A stretch of 64,000 bases of DNA from Streptomyces malachitofuscus (GTDB lineage Bacteria > Actinomycetota > Actinomycetes > Streptomycetales > Streptomycetaceae). The notes under the pieces were generated by a model, which was given only the letters and a program-made list of their open reading frames with translations, was not told the DNA's origin and made no database searches. Where the stretch lies: positions 215,082 to 279,081 of the forward strand of contig NZ_BMUF01000009.1 in the NCBI RefSeq assembly GCF_014650055.1, read 5' to 3'. A program made the position numbers and the translations under genes. Numbering within the stretch: the stretch's first letter is position 1; every line of letters starts with the position of its first letter. Below are positions 8,483-16,989 of this stretch, piece by piece.

Positions 8483-9943
8483 TCAGCGTCGCAGGGTGAG
8501 GACGCCCGGCCGCCACGGCAGTCGGTTGTAGTCGCCGCCCGCGGCGGGGTCCTTGCCCTGGTAGAGGAGCTGCAGGTTGCAGGGGTCGACGGTCATGGTC
8601 TGGTCGGGGTTGTCGCGGACCAGGTCACCGTGGCTGATGTCGTTGGTCCAGGTGGCACCGCTGTTGGCCTTGCCCGCGAAGGGGTTGCTCTCGGTGGCGG
8701 CCTGCGGGGTCCACGAGCCGCTCAGGCTGGAGGCGGTGAAGGAGCGGAAGTAGCGCCCGTTCGCGCCCATCGCCTCGACGATCATGAGGTACTGGTTCTG
8801 CCCCTTGACCTTGTAGACCTGTACGCCCTCGAACAGGTTGGCCTTCGTGTCACTCATGATCGTCGTGTACGACGAGCCGAAGTTGCCCGGGAAGTTGCCG
8901 ATCGGCATGCTCGCCCGGTAGATCTTGCCGTTGTCACCGGCGAAGAACAGGTAGATGTTCCGGTCGTCGGCGATGAGGGTCTGGTCGATCGGGCCGGTGT
9001 CGGAGCCGGAGATGCTGCCGGTGAACAGCGGCTGCGGCGCGGACCAGCCGTTGGGATTGGTGGGGTCGCTCGACGTGCGGTAGATGAAGGGCCAGGAACC
9101 CCACTGGTACGCCAGCACCCAGATGTTCTTGGGCGCGAAGTAGAACAGCGTGGGCGCCACCGCGGCCTGGTTCATCCCGGTCTGGCGGGCCGACGCCATG
9201 CCCGACCAGTCCGTGAAGGGACTGAACATCATCGAGCCGTACGCCGATCCTGTGTAGTTGGACGCGTAGACCAGGTACTGGCCGTTGTGCTTGACGGCGG
9301 TGAAGTCCTTCACCGCGGCCCACCCGTTCGCCGGCTGTGCCAGCACGCCGGTCGAGGACCAGCGGTACGTCGACGGAAGGGAGCATGTGCCGTCCGTCGG
9401 CGGCGTCCCGGTCAGGCCGGTCCACTTCTGGTTGCTGCCGCCGTTGCACGTCCACAGCTGCACGGCCGCGCCGTTGGCGGTGGCGGCGCCCGCGACCTCC
9501 AGACACAGCCCGGACTCCACGCCCACGACCGTGCCGTCGGAGTTCACCCGCCACTGCTGGTTGGCACCGCCGGAGCAGCTCCAGATCTGCACCCGGGTGC
9601 CGGGCGTGGTGGCATGGCCGGGAACGTCCAGGCACTTGTCGCCGTACACGGTCAGCCGGCCGGTGTCCGTCAACGTCCACTGCTGGTTGGTCCCGTTCCA
9701 GCAGTCGTAGATCTGCAGAGAGGTGCCGTCGGTTTGGGCGGCGCCCGTCACATCGAGGCACCGGCCCGAGCCGACACCGCGCAAGGCGCCGCTGTCGGCC
9801 GCACGGGCCGGGGTGGCGACGAGCATCGCCGCCAGGGCGGCCAGGACCGCTACCGCGGCGGCGACCACCGCCCACGGATGCGCGCGGCCGGCACTTCCTC
9901 TCTGCATGACTGCACGAGATTGGCGGGTCCATGACATATCCAT
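8483..9943 (-). CDS. abfB: Secreted GH62 alpha-L-arabinofuranosidase with CBM13
   Basis: A 486-residue exported enzyme that removes arabinose side chains from arabinoxylan. A signal peptide (about 1-50, ending TPARAADS) is followed by a ricin-type CBM13 with three repeats (LRGVGSGRCLDV, YGDKCLDV, VGVESGLCLEV, each with QxW) and then a GH62 five-bladed propeller. Catalytic residues can be placed: Asp213 in VKDF (base), Asp320 in PIDQ and Glu372 in LFEG (acid). The ATG at 9943 is chosen for its GGGAG ribosome site; an internal ATG at 9907 lacks one. It is divergent from xlnA, the same arrangement I remember for S. coelicolor (SCO5932/SCO5931). Confidence 0.93.
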   Translation of the reverse strand: MDMSWTRQSRAVMQRGSAGRAHPWAVVAAAVAVLAALAAMLVATPARAADSGALRGVGSGRCLDVTGAAQTDGTSLQIYDCWNGTNQQWTLTDTGRLTVYGDKCLDVPGHATTPGTRVQIWSCSGGANQQWRVNSDGTVVGVESGLCLEVAGAATANGAAVQLWTCNGGSNQKWTGLTGTPPTDGTCSLPSTYRWSSTGVLAQPANGWAAVKDFTAVKHNGQYLVYASNYTGSAYGSMMFSPFTDWSGMASARQTGMNQAAVAPTLFYFAPKNIWVLAYQWGSWPFIYRTSSDPTNPNGWSAPQPLFTGSISGSDTGPIDQTLIADDRNIYLFFAGDNGKIYRASMPIGNFPGNFGSSYTTIMSDTKANLFEGVQVYKVKGQNQYLMIVEAMGANGRYFRSFTASSLSGSWTPQAATESNPFAGKANSGATWTNDISHGDLVRDNPDQTMTVDPCNLQLLYQGKDPAAGGDYNRLPWRPGVLTLRR

Positions 9944-10293
9944 GCGGCACAACTCCCATCGAGTTCGGAATTTCGAACAGCTGTCGAAGTATCGAGCAGC
10001 CAGAATGATAGGGAGCCGGTGAACGGCGTCAACCCCTCTCGCATGTATCGCTTCCGACGTCGAAACATTAATCAGCCATAAGCGGGGAGCGGACACTTCG
10101 CCACCGCGCAAGCAGCTGATGACCGAGCCGCGAACCCCCCACCAGCACCGTCAGCGGGCAGCGAAAGTTTCGAATTCAGCCCAGAAACTTTTCCTGCCGC
10201 GGCTATTGACGATGTGTCATCAACGCCTCGATCATCCCTGTCTGAACAACCGGCCACAGATCGAAATGTCGAACAACGCTTGGAGGCACAGTC
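9944..10293. promoter_or_regulatory. Divergent abfB-xlnA promoter region
   Basis: This 350-base intergenic region carries several TTCGAA/CGAAA-rich elements. Besides the perfect box at 10162-10172 there is ttcggaatttcgaa at 9964-9977, a CAGCTG-centred repeat at 9973-9989, an imperfect agaaacttttc at 10183-10193, and tcgaaatgtcgaa at 10261-10273 just before xlnA. A TTGACG hexamer at 10206-10211 is a plausible -35 for xlnA, with a weak -10 near 10230. It contains no gene. Confidence 0.55.
10162..10172. promoter_or_regulatory. Xylan-type operator box CGAAA-N-TTTCG
   Basis: CGAAAGTTTCG is a perfect match to the palindrome CGAAA-N-TTTCG known upstream of actinomycete xylanase genes (studied for the xlnC promoter of Streptomyces sp. 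EC3). It lies just upstream of the putative xlnA -35 hexamer, a position that fits control of xlnA and perhaps of the divergent abfB. Confidence 0.75.
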
Positions 10294-11727
10294 ATGGGCT
10301 CGTACGCCCTCCCCAGACCCGATGAGCGCCGCAGGATCCGCGGCCCGCTGGCGGCGCTGGCCGTCGGCGTCCTCACCGCGGCCCTCGCGCTGGTCACGCC
10401 GCCCCCCGCGCAGGCCGCCGAGAGCACGCTCGGTGCGGCGGCGGCCCAGAGCGGCCGCTACTTCGGCGTCGCCATCGCCTCGGGCAAGCTGGGCGACTCG
10501 ACCTACACGTCGATCGCGAACCGTGAGTTCAACTCGGTGACGGCCGAGAACGAGATGAAGATCGACGCCACCGAACCGCAGCGGGGCCAGTTCAACTTCA
10601 GCGCGGCCGACCGCGTCTACAACTGGGCCGTGCAGAACGGCAAGGAGGTGCGCGGTCACACCCTGGCCTGGCACTCCCAGCAGCCCGGCTGGATGCAGAA
10701 CCTCAGCGGCGGCCAGCTGCGCCAGGCGATGATCGACCACATCAACGGTGTGATGGCCCACTACAAGGGCAAGATCGCCCAGTGGGACGTCGTGAACGAG
10801 GCCTTCGCCGACGGCAGTTCGGGAGCCCGGCGCGACTCCAACCTGCAGCGCACCGGCAACGACTGGATCGAGGTCGCCTTCCGCACCGCGCGCGCCGCCG
10901 ACCCGTCCGCAAAGCTCTGCTACAACGACTACAACGTCGAGAACTGGAACTGGGCCAAGACCCAGGCCATGTACAACATGGTCCGCGACTTCAAGGCGCG
11001 CGGCGTGCCGATCGACTGCGTCGGCTTCCAGGCGCACTTCAACAGCGGCAGCCCCTACGACAGCAACTTCCGCACCACTCTGCAGAACTTCGCCGCCCTC
11101 GGCGTCGACGTGGCCGTCACCGAACTGGACATCCAGGGCGCCTCGCCCACGACCTACGCCAACGTGGTCAACGATTGCCTGGCCGTCGAGCGCTGCCTCG
11201 GCGTCACCGTCTGGGGTGTGCGCGACATGGACTCCTGGCGCTCGGAGCACACGCCGCTGCTGTTCAACAACGACGGCAGCAAGAAGGCCGCGTACAACGC
11301 CGTCCTCGACGCGCTCAACGGCGGCGACACCTCGGAGCCCCCTGCGGACGGCAACACGGTCAAGGGCGTCGCTTCGGGACGCTGCCTGGACGTGCCCAAC
11401 GCCGCCACCACCGACGGCACCCAGCTCCAGCTGTGGGACTGCCACGGCGGCACCAACCAGCAGTGGACGTTCACCGACGCCGGTGAGCTCAGGGTCTACG
11501 GCGACAAGTGCCTGGACGCCGCCGGCACCGGCAACGGCGCCAAGGTGCAGATCTACAGCTGCTGGGGCGGCGACAACCAGAAGTGGCGCCTCAACTCCGA
11601 CGGCTCCATCGTCGGCGTCCAGTCCGGCCTCTGCCTCGACGCCGTCGGGGCCGGCACCGGCAACGGCACCCTGATCCAGCTCTACTCCTGCTCGAACGGC
11701 AGCAACCAGCGCTGGACCCGCGCCTGA
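10294..11727 (+). CDS. xlnA: Secreted GH10 endo-1,4-beta-xylanase A with CBM13
   Basis: A 477-residue enzyme that cleaves internal xylan bonds. It matches S. lividans XlnA in length and nearly throughout in sequence, including the MGSYALP start. A signal peptide of about 41 residues ends PPAQAAES. The GH10 barrel has acid/base Glu169 (WDVVNEAFAD) and nucleophile Glu277 (VTELDIQG), which are 128 and 236 in mature numbering as in XlnA. A CBM13 of three ricin-type repeats forms the C-terminus. The ATG has TTGGAGG upstream. The gene is divergent from abfB and preceded by a CGAAA-N-TTTCG box, so induction by xylan sugars is likely. Confidence 0.97.
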   Translation: MGSYALPRPDERRRIRGPLAALAVGVLTAALALVTPPPAQAAESTLGAAAAQSGRYFGVAIASGKLGDSTYTSIANREFNSVTAENEMKIDATEPQRGQFNFSAADRVYNWAVQNGKEVRGHTLAWHSQQPGWMQNLSGGQLRQAMIDHINGVMAHYKGKIAQWDVVNEAFADGSSGARRDSNLQRTGNDWIEVAFRTARAADPSAKLCYNDYNVENWNWAKTQAMYNMVRDFKARGVPIDCVGFQAHFNSGSPYDSNFRTTLQNFAALGVDVAVTELDIQGASPTTYANVVNDCLAVERCLGVTVWGVRDMDSWRSEHTPLLFNNDGSKKAAYNAVLDALNGGDTSEPPADGNTVKGVASGRCLDVPNAATTDGTQLQLWDCHGGTNQQWTFTDAGELRVYGDKCLDAAGTGNGAKVQIYSCWGGDNQKWRLNSDGSIVGVQSGLCLDAVGAGTGNGTLIQLYSCSNGSNQRWTRA

Positions 11728-11768
11728 CGGTCCCGGGTCGCCGCCCTGGTGGCGGCGGCCCTCGCCCG

Positions 11769-13589
11769 TCAGGCGTCCCGCGGTGCCTCGCCGGCCGGCA
11801 GCCGGAGCGTGAACACCGAGCCGGTGCCCGGTTCGCTGCTCGCCTCGGCCGTACCACCGTGCGCTGTCAGCAGGTGACGGACGATGGGCAGGCCGAGGCC
11901 GCTGCCGCCGGTGCGGCGGCTGCGGGACTTCTCCGACCGCCAGAACCGGTCGAAGACATGGGGCAGTTCGTCGGGGGCGATGCCGGTGCCGGTGTCGGTG
12001 ACGTCCAGCACCACCTCGTTCCCGTCGCGGCGCCCCGCCAGGGTGACCGTGCCGCCCGGCGGGGTGTGGCGCAGGGCGTTGGAGACCAGGTTGCCGAGCG
12101 CCTGCCGCATCCGGACCGGGTCGGCGTCCAGCCACGGTGTGCCGTCGGCGGCGGTGCGCAGGGTGACACCGGCAGCGTCGGCGGCGACGCGGTGGGCGGC
12201 GGCGACCTGGTCGAGCAGTTCGTCGGCGCGGACCGGTTCCCGGCGCAGGCGCAGGGAGCCGGCGTCGGCGTCGGCGAGGTCCTGGAGATCGTCGATGACG
12301 CGCTGGAGGACGACCGCCTCCTCGTGCAGGGAGGCGAGCAGGGCCGGCTCGGGTGCCACCAGCCCGTCGCGGGTGACCTCCAGCCAGCCGCGGATGTTGG
12401 TCAGCGGGCTGCGCAGTTCGTGCGCGATGTCGCTCACCATCGCCTTGCGCTGGGCCTCGAGGCGGGCACGGCGCTCGGTGAGCTCGTTGAAGGCGGCGGC
12501 GAGGATTCCGGTCTCGTCGCGGGTGGTGACGGGCACCCGGACATGCCGGTCCGGCGGCTGCTGGGCGGCCTCGGTCAGCGCACGCAGCGGCCGGACCAGC
12601 CGGGTGGCGACGGCCGCCGTCACCGCCACCGTGACGGCGAGCACCAGACCGGTGGCGACGGCCACCTTGGTCCAGTTGGCCGGTGACAGGTCGAAGCGCA
12701 CCGCGGGCCGGTCCCCGACTCCGAGGTACAGGTCGGCGGCCGGGGCGACATGGGGGTCGAGCTGGGCGCGCAGGGCCCGGTCGGCACAGTCCCGCGCCTG
12801 CCGTCGCATGCGTGGTTCCGCGGCGAACTTGCCCATCGGGTAGCGGGTCTCCAGGTACCGCTGGCGGTCGTCCACGCGCGGGAACAGCGGTTCGGGGAAC
12901 GTCAGTTTGTGCCCGTCCAGACAGTCCCGGGCGCGCTCGGTCAGATCGGCCAGCGCCTTCCTCTCCGTGGCCGTGGGGGTGTTGAGCAGTCCGTCGGCGC
13001 ACTCCAGGGGCACGTAGTCGAGGGCGCTGCCGTCGTCGTCGGTGAGGATCGGGCGGCCGCTCGGGGTGCGCTCCACGGTCGCTTCGACACCGTTGTGCTC
13101 GAAGCACAGGCGCCGCTTCTCCACGAGCAGGTCGAGGCGGTCGCGTTCGGCCGGGGGCAGCCGGTAGGGGCCGACGACCCGTGGGTCGATGCCGTCGCGC
13201 TGGGCGCCGCGGTCGGTATAGGTGTCGACGGTCAGCGGGTCGACGGTCGCGGCGGGGCGCGGCGGCAGTGGAGTGCCGGGCGCCGCCGAGTCGGCGATCA
13301 CCTCGCGGCCGGGACCGGTCAGGGCGATGCGCCTGCCGATCCGGTCGGACAGTTGGCGCAACGTGTTCCCGACGTCCTCCCAGTCGGGGTGGGTGGCCGC
13401 GTAGCCGCTCAGGTCGTTGAGGACGTCCATGTCGTCGGCGAGGACCTGCCCCTGTTCCTCGCGCAGGGCGCGGGTGGTGGTCTCAACCGCCAGCCAGGCC
13501 GTGGCCGCCACCGAGCACACCGCGATGAGCACCGAGGTGATGAGCAGCCGGACCAGGAGCCGCTTGCGCAGCGGTATGCCGGACCTCAC
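11769..13589 (-). CDS. Sensor histidine kinase with large extracellular domain
   Basis: A 606-residue membrane histidine kinase. TM1 lies at about 10-34, followed by an unusually long ectodomain of about 270 residues (35-307) with several Cys residues, then TM2 at about 308-332, a HAMP linker, the phosphoacceptor motif SDIAHELRSPLTN near 388, and N, G1 and G2 ATPase boxes (NLVSNALRH, DTGTGIAP, GSGLGL). Its GTG start overlaps the stop of the response regulator (GTGA), so the pair is coupled. The signal is unknown; the L,D-transpeptidase-like lipoprotein at the head of the operon hints at envelope monitoring. It converges on xlnA but need not control it. Confidence 0.92.
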   Translation of the reverse strand: MRSGIPLRKRLLVRLLITSVLIAVCSVAATAWLAVETTTRALREEQGQVLADDMDVLNDLSGYAATHPDWEDVGNTLRQLSDRIGRRIALTGPGREVIADSAAPGTPLPPRPAATVDPLTVDTYTDRGAQRDGIDPRVVGPYRLPPAERDRLDLLVEKRRLCFEHNGVEATVERTPSGRPILTDDDGSALDYVPLECADGLLNTPTATERKALADLTERARDCLDGHKLTFPEPLFPRVDDRQRYLETRYPMGKFAAEPRMRRQARDCADRALRAQLDPHVAPAADLYLGVGDRPAVRFDLSPANWTKVAVATGLVLAVTVAVTAAVATRLVRPLRALTEAAQQPPDRHVRVPVTTRDETGILAAAFNELTERRARLEAQRKAMVSDIAHELRSPLTNIRGWLEVTRDGLVAPEPALLASLHEEAVVLQRVIDDLQDLADADAGSLRLRREPVRADELLDQVAAAHRVAADAAGVTLRTAADGTPWLDADPVRMRQALGNLVSNALRHTPPGGTVTLAGRRDGNEVVLDVTDTGTGIAPDELPHVFDRFWRSEKSRSRRTGGSGLGLPIVRHLLTAHGGTAEASSEPGTGSVFTLRLPAGEAPRDA

Positions 13590-14281
13590 CCGCGCCCGCC
13601 GCTCAGCTTGTAGCCGACCCCGAACACCGTCAGCAGCCGGACCGGCCGCCGCGGATCGGCCTCTATCTTCCGGCGCAGGTTCATGATGTGCACGTCCACG
13701 GCCCGCTCGGTGGACGCCCGGTCCGTGCCCCGGGTGCATTCCAGCAGCTGGCGCCGGGAGAACACCCGCTCGGGCTCAGCGGTCATGGCGAGCAGGATCT
13801 GGAACTCGGCGGGTGTGCACTCCACGGGCTCCCCGTCGCAGCGCACCTCGTGCCGTGCGGGATCGACGGCGAGGCCCGCGGCCCGCACGACGGGGTCCCC
13901 GCGCCGTTCCGCCCCGCGCCCGCTGCGCCGCAGCACGGTGCGGATCCGGGCCATCAGCTCACGCGGGCTGTACGGCTTGGTCATGTAGTCGTCGGCGCCC
14001 AGTTCCAGGCCGAGCAGGACGTCGTCCTCGGCGGAGCGGGCGGTGAGCATCAGGACCGGGATGTCGCCGTTGCGGCGCAGCACCCGGCAGACCTCGAAGC
14101 CGTCGATCACGGGGAGCATCAGGTCCAGGACGACCAGGTCGGGGCTCAGCCGCCGCGCGGCGTCCAGCGCGGCGGGGCCGTCGTGGACGACGGTGGCGGT
14201 GTGGCCCTCCGCCAGCAGGGAGCGCCGTATCAGTTCGGCCTGCATCTCGTCGTCCTCGGCTACCAGTACGTGTGCGCACAC
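13586..14281 (-). CDS. OmpR-family response regulator
   Basis: A 231-residue OmpR/PhoB-type regulator. It has a receiver domain with phospho-acceptor Asp53 in VVLDLMLP and the switch Lys in YMTKPYSP, then a C-terminal winged helix ending VFGVGYKLSGG. GTG at 14281 is chosen because AGGATC sits at ribosome-site distance and the protein then begins directly with the receiver (VCAHVLVAEDDE). It is the partner of the downstream kinase through a GTGA overlap, and lies 17 bases after the lipoprotein gene, so the three form one operon. Confidence 0.93.
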   Translation of the reverse strand: MCAHVLVAEDDEMQAELIRRSLLAEGHTATVVHDGPAALDAARRLSPDLVVLDLMLPVIDGFEVCRVLRRNGDIPVLMLTARSAEDDVLLGLELGADDYMTKPYSPRELMARIRTVLRRSGRGAERRGDPVVRAAGLAVDPARHEVRCDGEPVECTPAEFQILLAMTAEPERVFSRRQLLECTRGTDRASTERAVDVHIMNLRRKIEADPRRPVRLLTVFGVGYKLSGGRG

Positions 14282-14298
14282 CCGGCGGATCCTAGGCG

Positions 14299-15030
14299 TC
14301 AGCGGGCGAGGGATGCCCGGTCGCCCATGACGACGACGGGGTGGAGGCCCGGGTCGAGCGCCCGCAGCAGCTCTCTCATGTGCTCCTTCGCCAGGCTCAC
14401 ACAGCCCTGGGTGGGCCCCTTGTGGTCGACGTGGATCCAGATGCCGCCGCCCCGGTTCTCGCCCATGGGGCGGGTCCAGTCCAGCGGTGATGTCCCGGGC
14501 TTGCGGTTGTAGTTGACGGCGACGACGTAGTCGAAGGAGCCCGCCAGGGGTTCGCCCTCGAAGCCGGTGCCGCTGATGGTGAAGGCGGGGCCGTGGTCGT
14601 ACGGCAGCCGGGTGCCGGGGTCGGGCAGCCGGCCGCCGGCGTCGGTGAGGGAGAACACACCGATGGGCGAGTGCAGATCCCCGGCCACGTGATGGTCGGT
14701 CCAGCCGCGCAGCGCGTTGTGCGCGGGCCAGCTCCCGCCGACGGCCTCCCAGCCGGCGTCGGTGCGCTCGTACAGGACGGCGGCGGAGCGGGAGGAGTCC
14801 TTGTCGCGTCCGGTCACGACCAGGGCCTGGCGGGTGTCGGACGGCACCTTCGCCCAGGTACTGGAACCGAGTCCGGGCAGTTGCTGCGGGGCCACGTCGA
14901 TGGTGACGTCGGGTGCGGGCGACTGCTGCCGCTGGGTCCGGGCGGCGGGCCGGCCCTCCTCGGTGCCGCATCCGGCGATCAGGAGGGCGGCGATCAGGAG
15001 GGCGGCGGCCCGCGGGTTCGGCGTGATCAT
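14299..15030 (-). CDS. L,D-transpeptidase-like (YkuD) lipoprotein
   Basis: A 243-residue predicted lipoprotein. The lipobox LIAGC is at about 17-21 after a short hydrophobic stretch, followed by a YkuD-type domain with the catalytic signature HVDHKGPTQGCVSL near the C-terminus (His and Cys present). L,D-transpeptidases make 3-3 cross-links in peptidoglycan or anchor proteins to it; some YkuD proteins are only hydrolases. It is the first gene of the operon with the response regulator and kinase, so expression is probably tied to the stimulus they sense. Confidence 0.82.
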   Translation of the reverse strand: MITPNPRAAALLIAALLIAGCGTEEGRPAARTQRQQSPAPDVTIDVAPQQLPGLGSSTWAKVPSDTRQALVVTGRDKDSSRSAAVLYERTDAGWEAVGGSWPAHNALRGWTDHHVAGDLHSPIGVFSLTDAGGRLPDPGTRLPYDHGPAFTISGTGFEGEPLAGSFDYVVAVNYNRKPGTSPLDWTRPMGENRGGGIWIHVDHKGPTQGCVSLAKEHMRELLRALDPGLHPVVVMGDRASLAR

Positions 15031-15115
15031 GCCTCGACCCTGACGGACAGTTGTTTGAAACCCGTCAGCGTCGCGGGCGCGTGCGGCGGACCCTCACGGC
15101 GGGCGCGACGGCCAC

Positions 15116-15150
15116 GGCTGCGGGACCGTCCGTGGACGGGTCCCGCAGCC
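15116..15150 (-). terminator. Terminator of xlnC
   Basis: A 12-bp perfect stem (GGCTGCGGGACC and complement) with an 11-base loop lies 20 bases beyond the xlnC stop. Confidence 0.8.
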
Positions 15151-15170
15151 GGTCGTCCGCCGGGCGGAGG

Positions 15171-15896
15171 TCAGCCGCTGACCGTGATGGTGGAGCTTCC
15201 GCTGCTCTGGTAGCCCTCGGTGGCCATGATCATGTAGTACCTGAACTGGCCCAGGTTCATGCCCGCGCGCGCCCAGGCGTCGAAGTGGTTGCCGGTGGTG
15301 ATCGTGCCGGAGCCGCTGGTCACCTTCGACTGCCGGACGCTCCAGTACTGGTCGAAGGTGCGGGTGCCCTCGACGGAGGGGGCGTTGTACCGCGTCGTCT
15401 TGTAGATGTCGTACGTGCCGCCGTCGCTGTACACGGTGCCCCGGTGCTCGCCGGTGGGCCGGTAGCTGCCCCAGTTGTCGACGATGTAGTACTCCACGAG
15501 CGGGTTCGACGTCCAGCCGTAGAGGCAGCCGTAGCCGTTGCCCGACGGGTTGAAGTAGCCGGTGTAACGGACCGTCCTGCGCCCGCCGTTGCCCCATCCC
15601 TTGCCGGCGACGAAGTTGCCGCAGTTGGTCCACCTGGTGCTGTAACTGCCGCCGCCGTTGAGCGTCATGGAGACGGAGCCGCCGCCGTCGGTCCAGAACG
15701 AGTAGTACATGCCGTCGTAGCCGGTCTGGTTGGTGGTGATGGTGGTGGCGGCGTGGGCCGTGCCGGGCAGCAGCAGTCCGGACGCGGTGGCGAGCGCGGC
15801 CGTGCCGGCGCCGCCGAGGAAGCCCCGACGGCTCAGGCCGCCGAAGGGAGCGGGGTTCTGCTGAAGCTGGTCCTGCTGCGTGCCGTCCTTGTGCAT
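15171..15896 (-). CDS. xlnC: Secreted GH11 endo-1,4-beta-xylanase C (Tat substrate)
   Basis: A 241-residue GH11 xylanase nearly identical in layout to S. lividans XlnC. It has a twin-arginine signal peptide (MSRRGFLGG-like, SRRGFLGGAGT) cut after TAHA, then a single beta-jelly-roll catalytic domain without a binding module. Nucleophile Glu135 (LVEYYIVD) and acid/base Glu227 (ATEGYQSS) are present. ATG at 15896 is preferred because GGGAGG stands ten bases before it; a longer reading from 15956 lacks this. XlnC export through the Tat pathway is known in S. lividans. It has its own upstream region with a perfect CGAAA-N-TTTCG box. Confidence 0.96.
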   Translation of the reverse strand: MHKDGTQQDQLQQNPAPFGGLSRRGFLGGAGTAALATASGLLLPGTAHAATTITTNQTGYDGMYYSFWTDGGGSVSMTLNGGGSYSTRWTNCGNFVAGKGWGNGGRRTVRYTGYFNPSGNGYGCLYGWTSNPLVEYYIVDNWGSYRPTGEHRGTVYSDGGTYDIYKTTRYNAPSVEGTRTFDQYWSVRQSKVTSGSGTITTGNHFDAWARAGMNLGQFRYYMIMATEGYQSSGSSTITVSG

Positions 15897-16419
15897 GCGT
15901 CCTCCCGATGAAGGCTGGTGGGGGGCGGGCGGCTGCTGCCGCCCGCGGCCTTGCATGGACCACGGCGGGGATCACCCGTCGTCGTGCCGCAACTGTCGTT
16001 CGGCGGCCATAAGTCTTCGTAGACGCCATGGGCCTGTCAACAGTTTCGACGACCTTTCGGAAACAATCCCTTCATCAGAAGCAGCCGAGTCAGGCACGTT
16101 TACACTGGTCAGATCGCATATTGCATGAGCCGTTCCCCTGGACGGAGCGGAGCGCGGATCAGATAGAACGCAACCACGTGCACACGCAACGAAACTTTCG
16201 AATCGGACCGTCAACCGGCTGCCACGGCGTCCAGCTACCGGCGTCGCGGATGTCGAAAAGGAAGGTACCGGTGGTGTCGGCCAGGCGGCCGGGGTCGGCC
16301 TCACCGGGAGTGCGGCGAAGACCGCCGGCACGTCGGGGAAGCTGCGCACGCCCGTCATGCCGTCACCTCGGACGCCGCGGCGTGGCGGCCGATCTCCCGC
16401 GACCCGGACTTTGTGAGGT
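15897..16419. other. xlnC upstream region without genes
   Basis: No convincing reading frame. It holds the xlnC ribosome site and leader, the GAAA/TTTC repeats at 16043-16064, the perfect box at 16190-16200, and another gtcgaaaagg element at 16255-16264. It is clearly lower in G+C than the coding DNA around it. Confidence 0.6.
16190..16200. promoter_or_regulatory. Xylan-type operator box CGAAA-N-TTTCG (second perfect copy)
   Basis: CGAAACTTTCG is a perfect palindrome of the xylanase type, about 295 bases upstream of xlnC. Closer to the gene, at 16043-16064, GTTTCGACGACC is followed by TTTCGGAAAC, giving further GAAA/TTTC inverted repeats. Together they suggest several boxes, as described for other xlnC promoters. 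Confidence 0.65.
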
Positions 16420-16745
16420 GCCGTTAGCCGGGCTCTCCGACCTGCTCGTCGCGGGCCTGCGCGCCGCGCGTCACGAGCCCTCGGCCTACCTGCCCTTCGC
16501 CGACCTCGGCGTACCGTCGGCCGACGACGTCGCCCACCCGTGGCACCAGGCGATGACCGAGGCATGCGAATGGTTCATCGAGCGGGCCATGGACCGTGGC
16601 CAGGTGGCCGGTTGCGACGCCCAGGCACGACTGGTCGTCGCGGCGGCGAGCGCGCTCAACGCGTTGCCGGTCACCGGCGCCGCGTCCCACGCGGACGTCG
16701 AACGGGCGATGGCCCGCGTTCCGCGACTGCTGCCGGATCCGCCCG
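16420..16745 (+). pseudogene. Remnant of a TetR-type regulator C-terminal domain
   Basis: Read in one frame, this stretch gives about 105 residues (LSDLLVAGLRAARHEP, then HPWHQAMTEACEWFIERAMDRG, then ARLVVAAASALNALPV). This resembles the ligand-binding half of TetR regulators and has normal Streptomyces codon bias. There is no start codon with a ribosome site and no helix-turn-helix part upstream, and the frame runs on into unrelated sequence. I read it as a decayed gene; the family assignment is tentative. Confidence 0.45.
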
Positions 16746-16835
16746 ACCGGCGTGACCGAGCCACCGGCCCCCGGCGCCCCGGAAACGGGCCCGGGCCGAG
16801 GACCGTACGAGGCCCGCGCAAGAGGGATCCGCAGG

Positions 16836-16900
16836 TCAGATGCCCTTGGCTACGATCTCGAGAATCGCCACGCAATCCACGTGATGCGTCATCGGAACCA
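16836..16900 (-). pseudogene. Diverged copy of the 3' end of the TRAM methyltransferase gene
   Basis: On the minus strand this reads VPMTHHVDCVAILEIVAKGI then stop, against FPMTHHVECVAILEPADKGV at the end of the methyltransferase at 27483. Over the first 60 bases the two DNA copies align without a gap with about 10 differences, and 20 bases (tccacgtgatgcgtcatcgg) are identical. A stop codon interrupts the frame just upstream of the matching part, so only this tail exists. It is either the end of a lost paralogue or the att-like scar of an integration event. Confidence 0.8.
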
Positions 16901-16989
16901 ACCATCACAACCACCCCTCGCCGGACAGGTCTGAGGTGGCAAGATGACCCGCTGTCCCGAGGCGGCTCCAAGATCTTCACGGGACACCT

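Noticed and set aside
10072..13107. Long minus-strand open frame opposite xlnA and across the kinase
   Set aside because: It runs through xlnA, which is an unmistakable enzyme on the other strand, and has low-complexity Arg/Pro/Gly composition.
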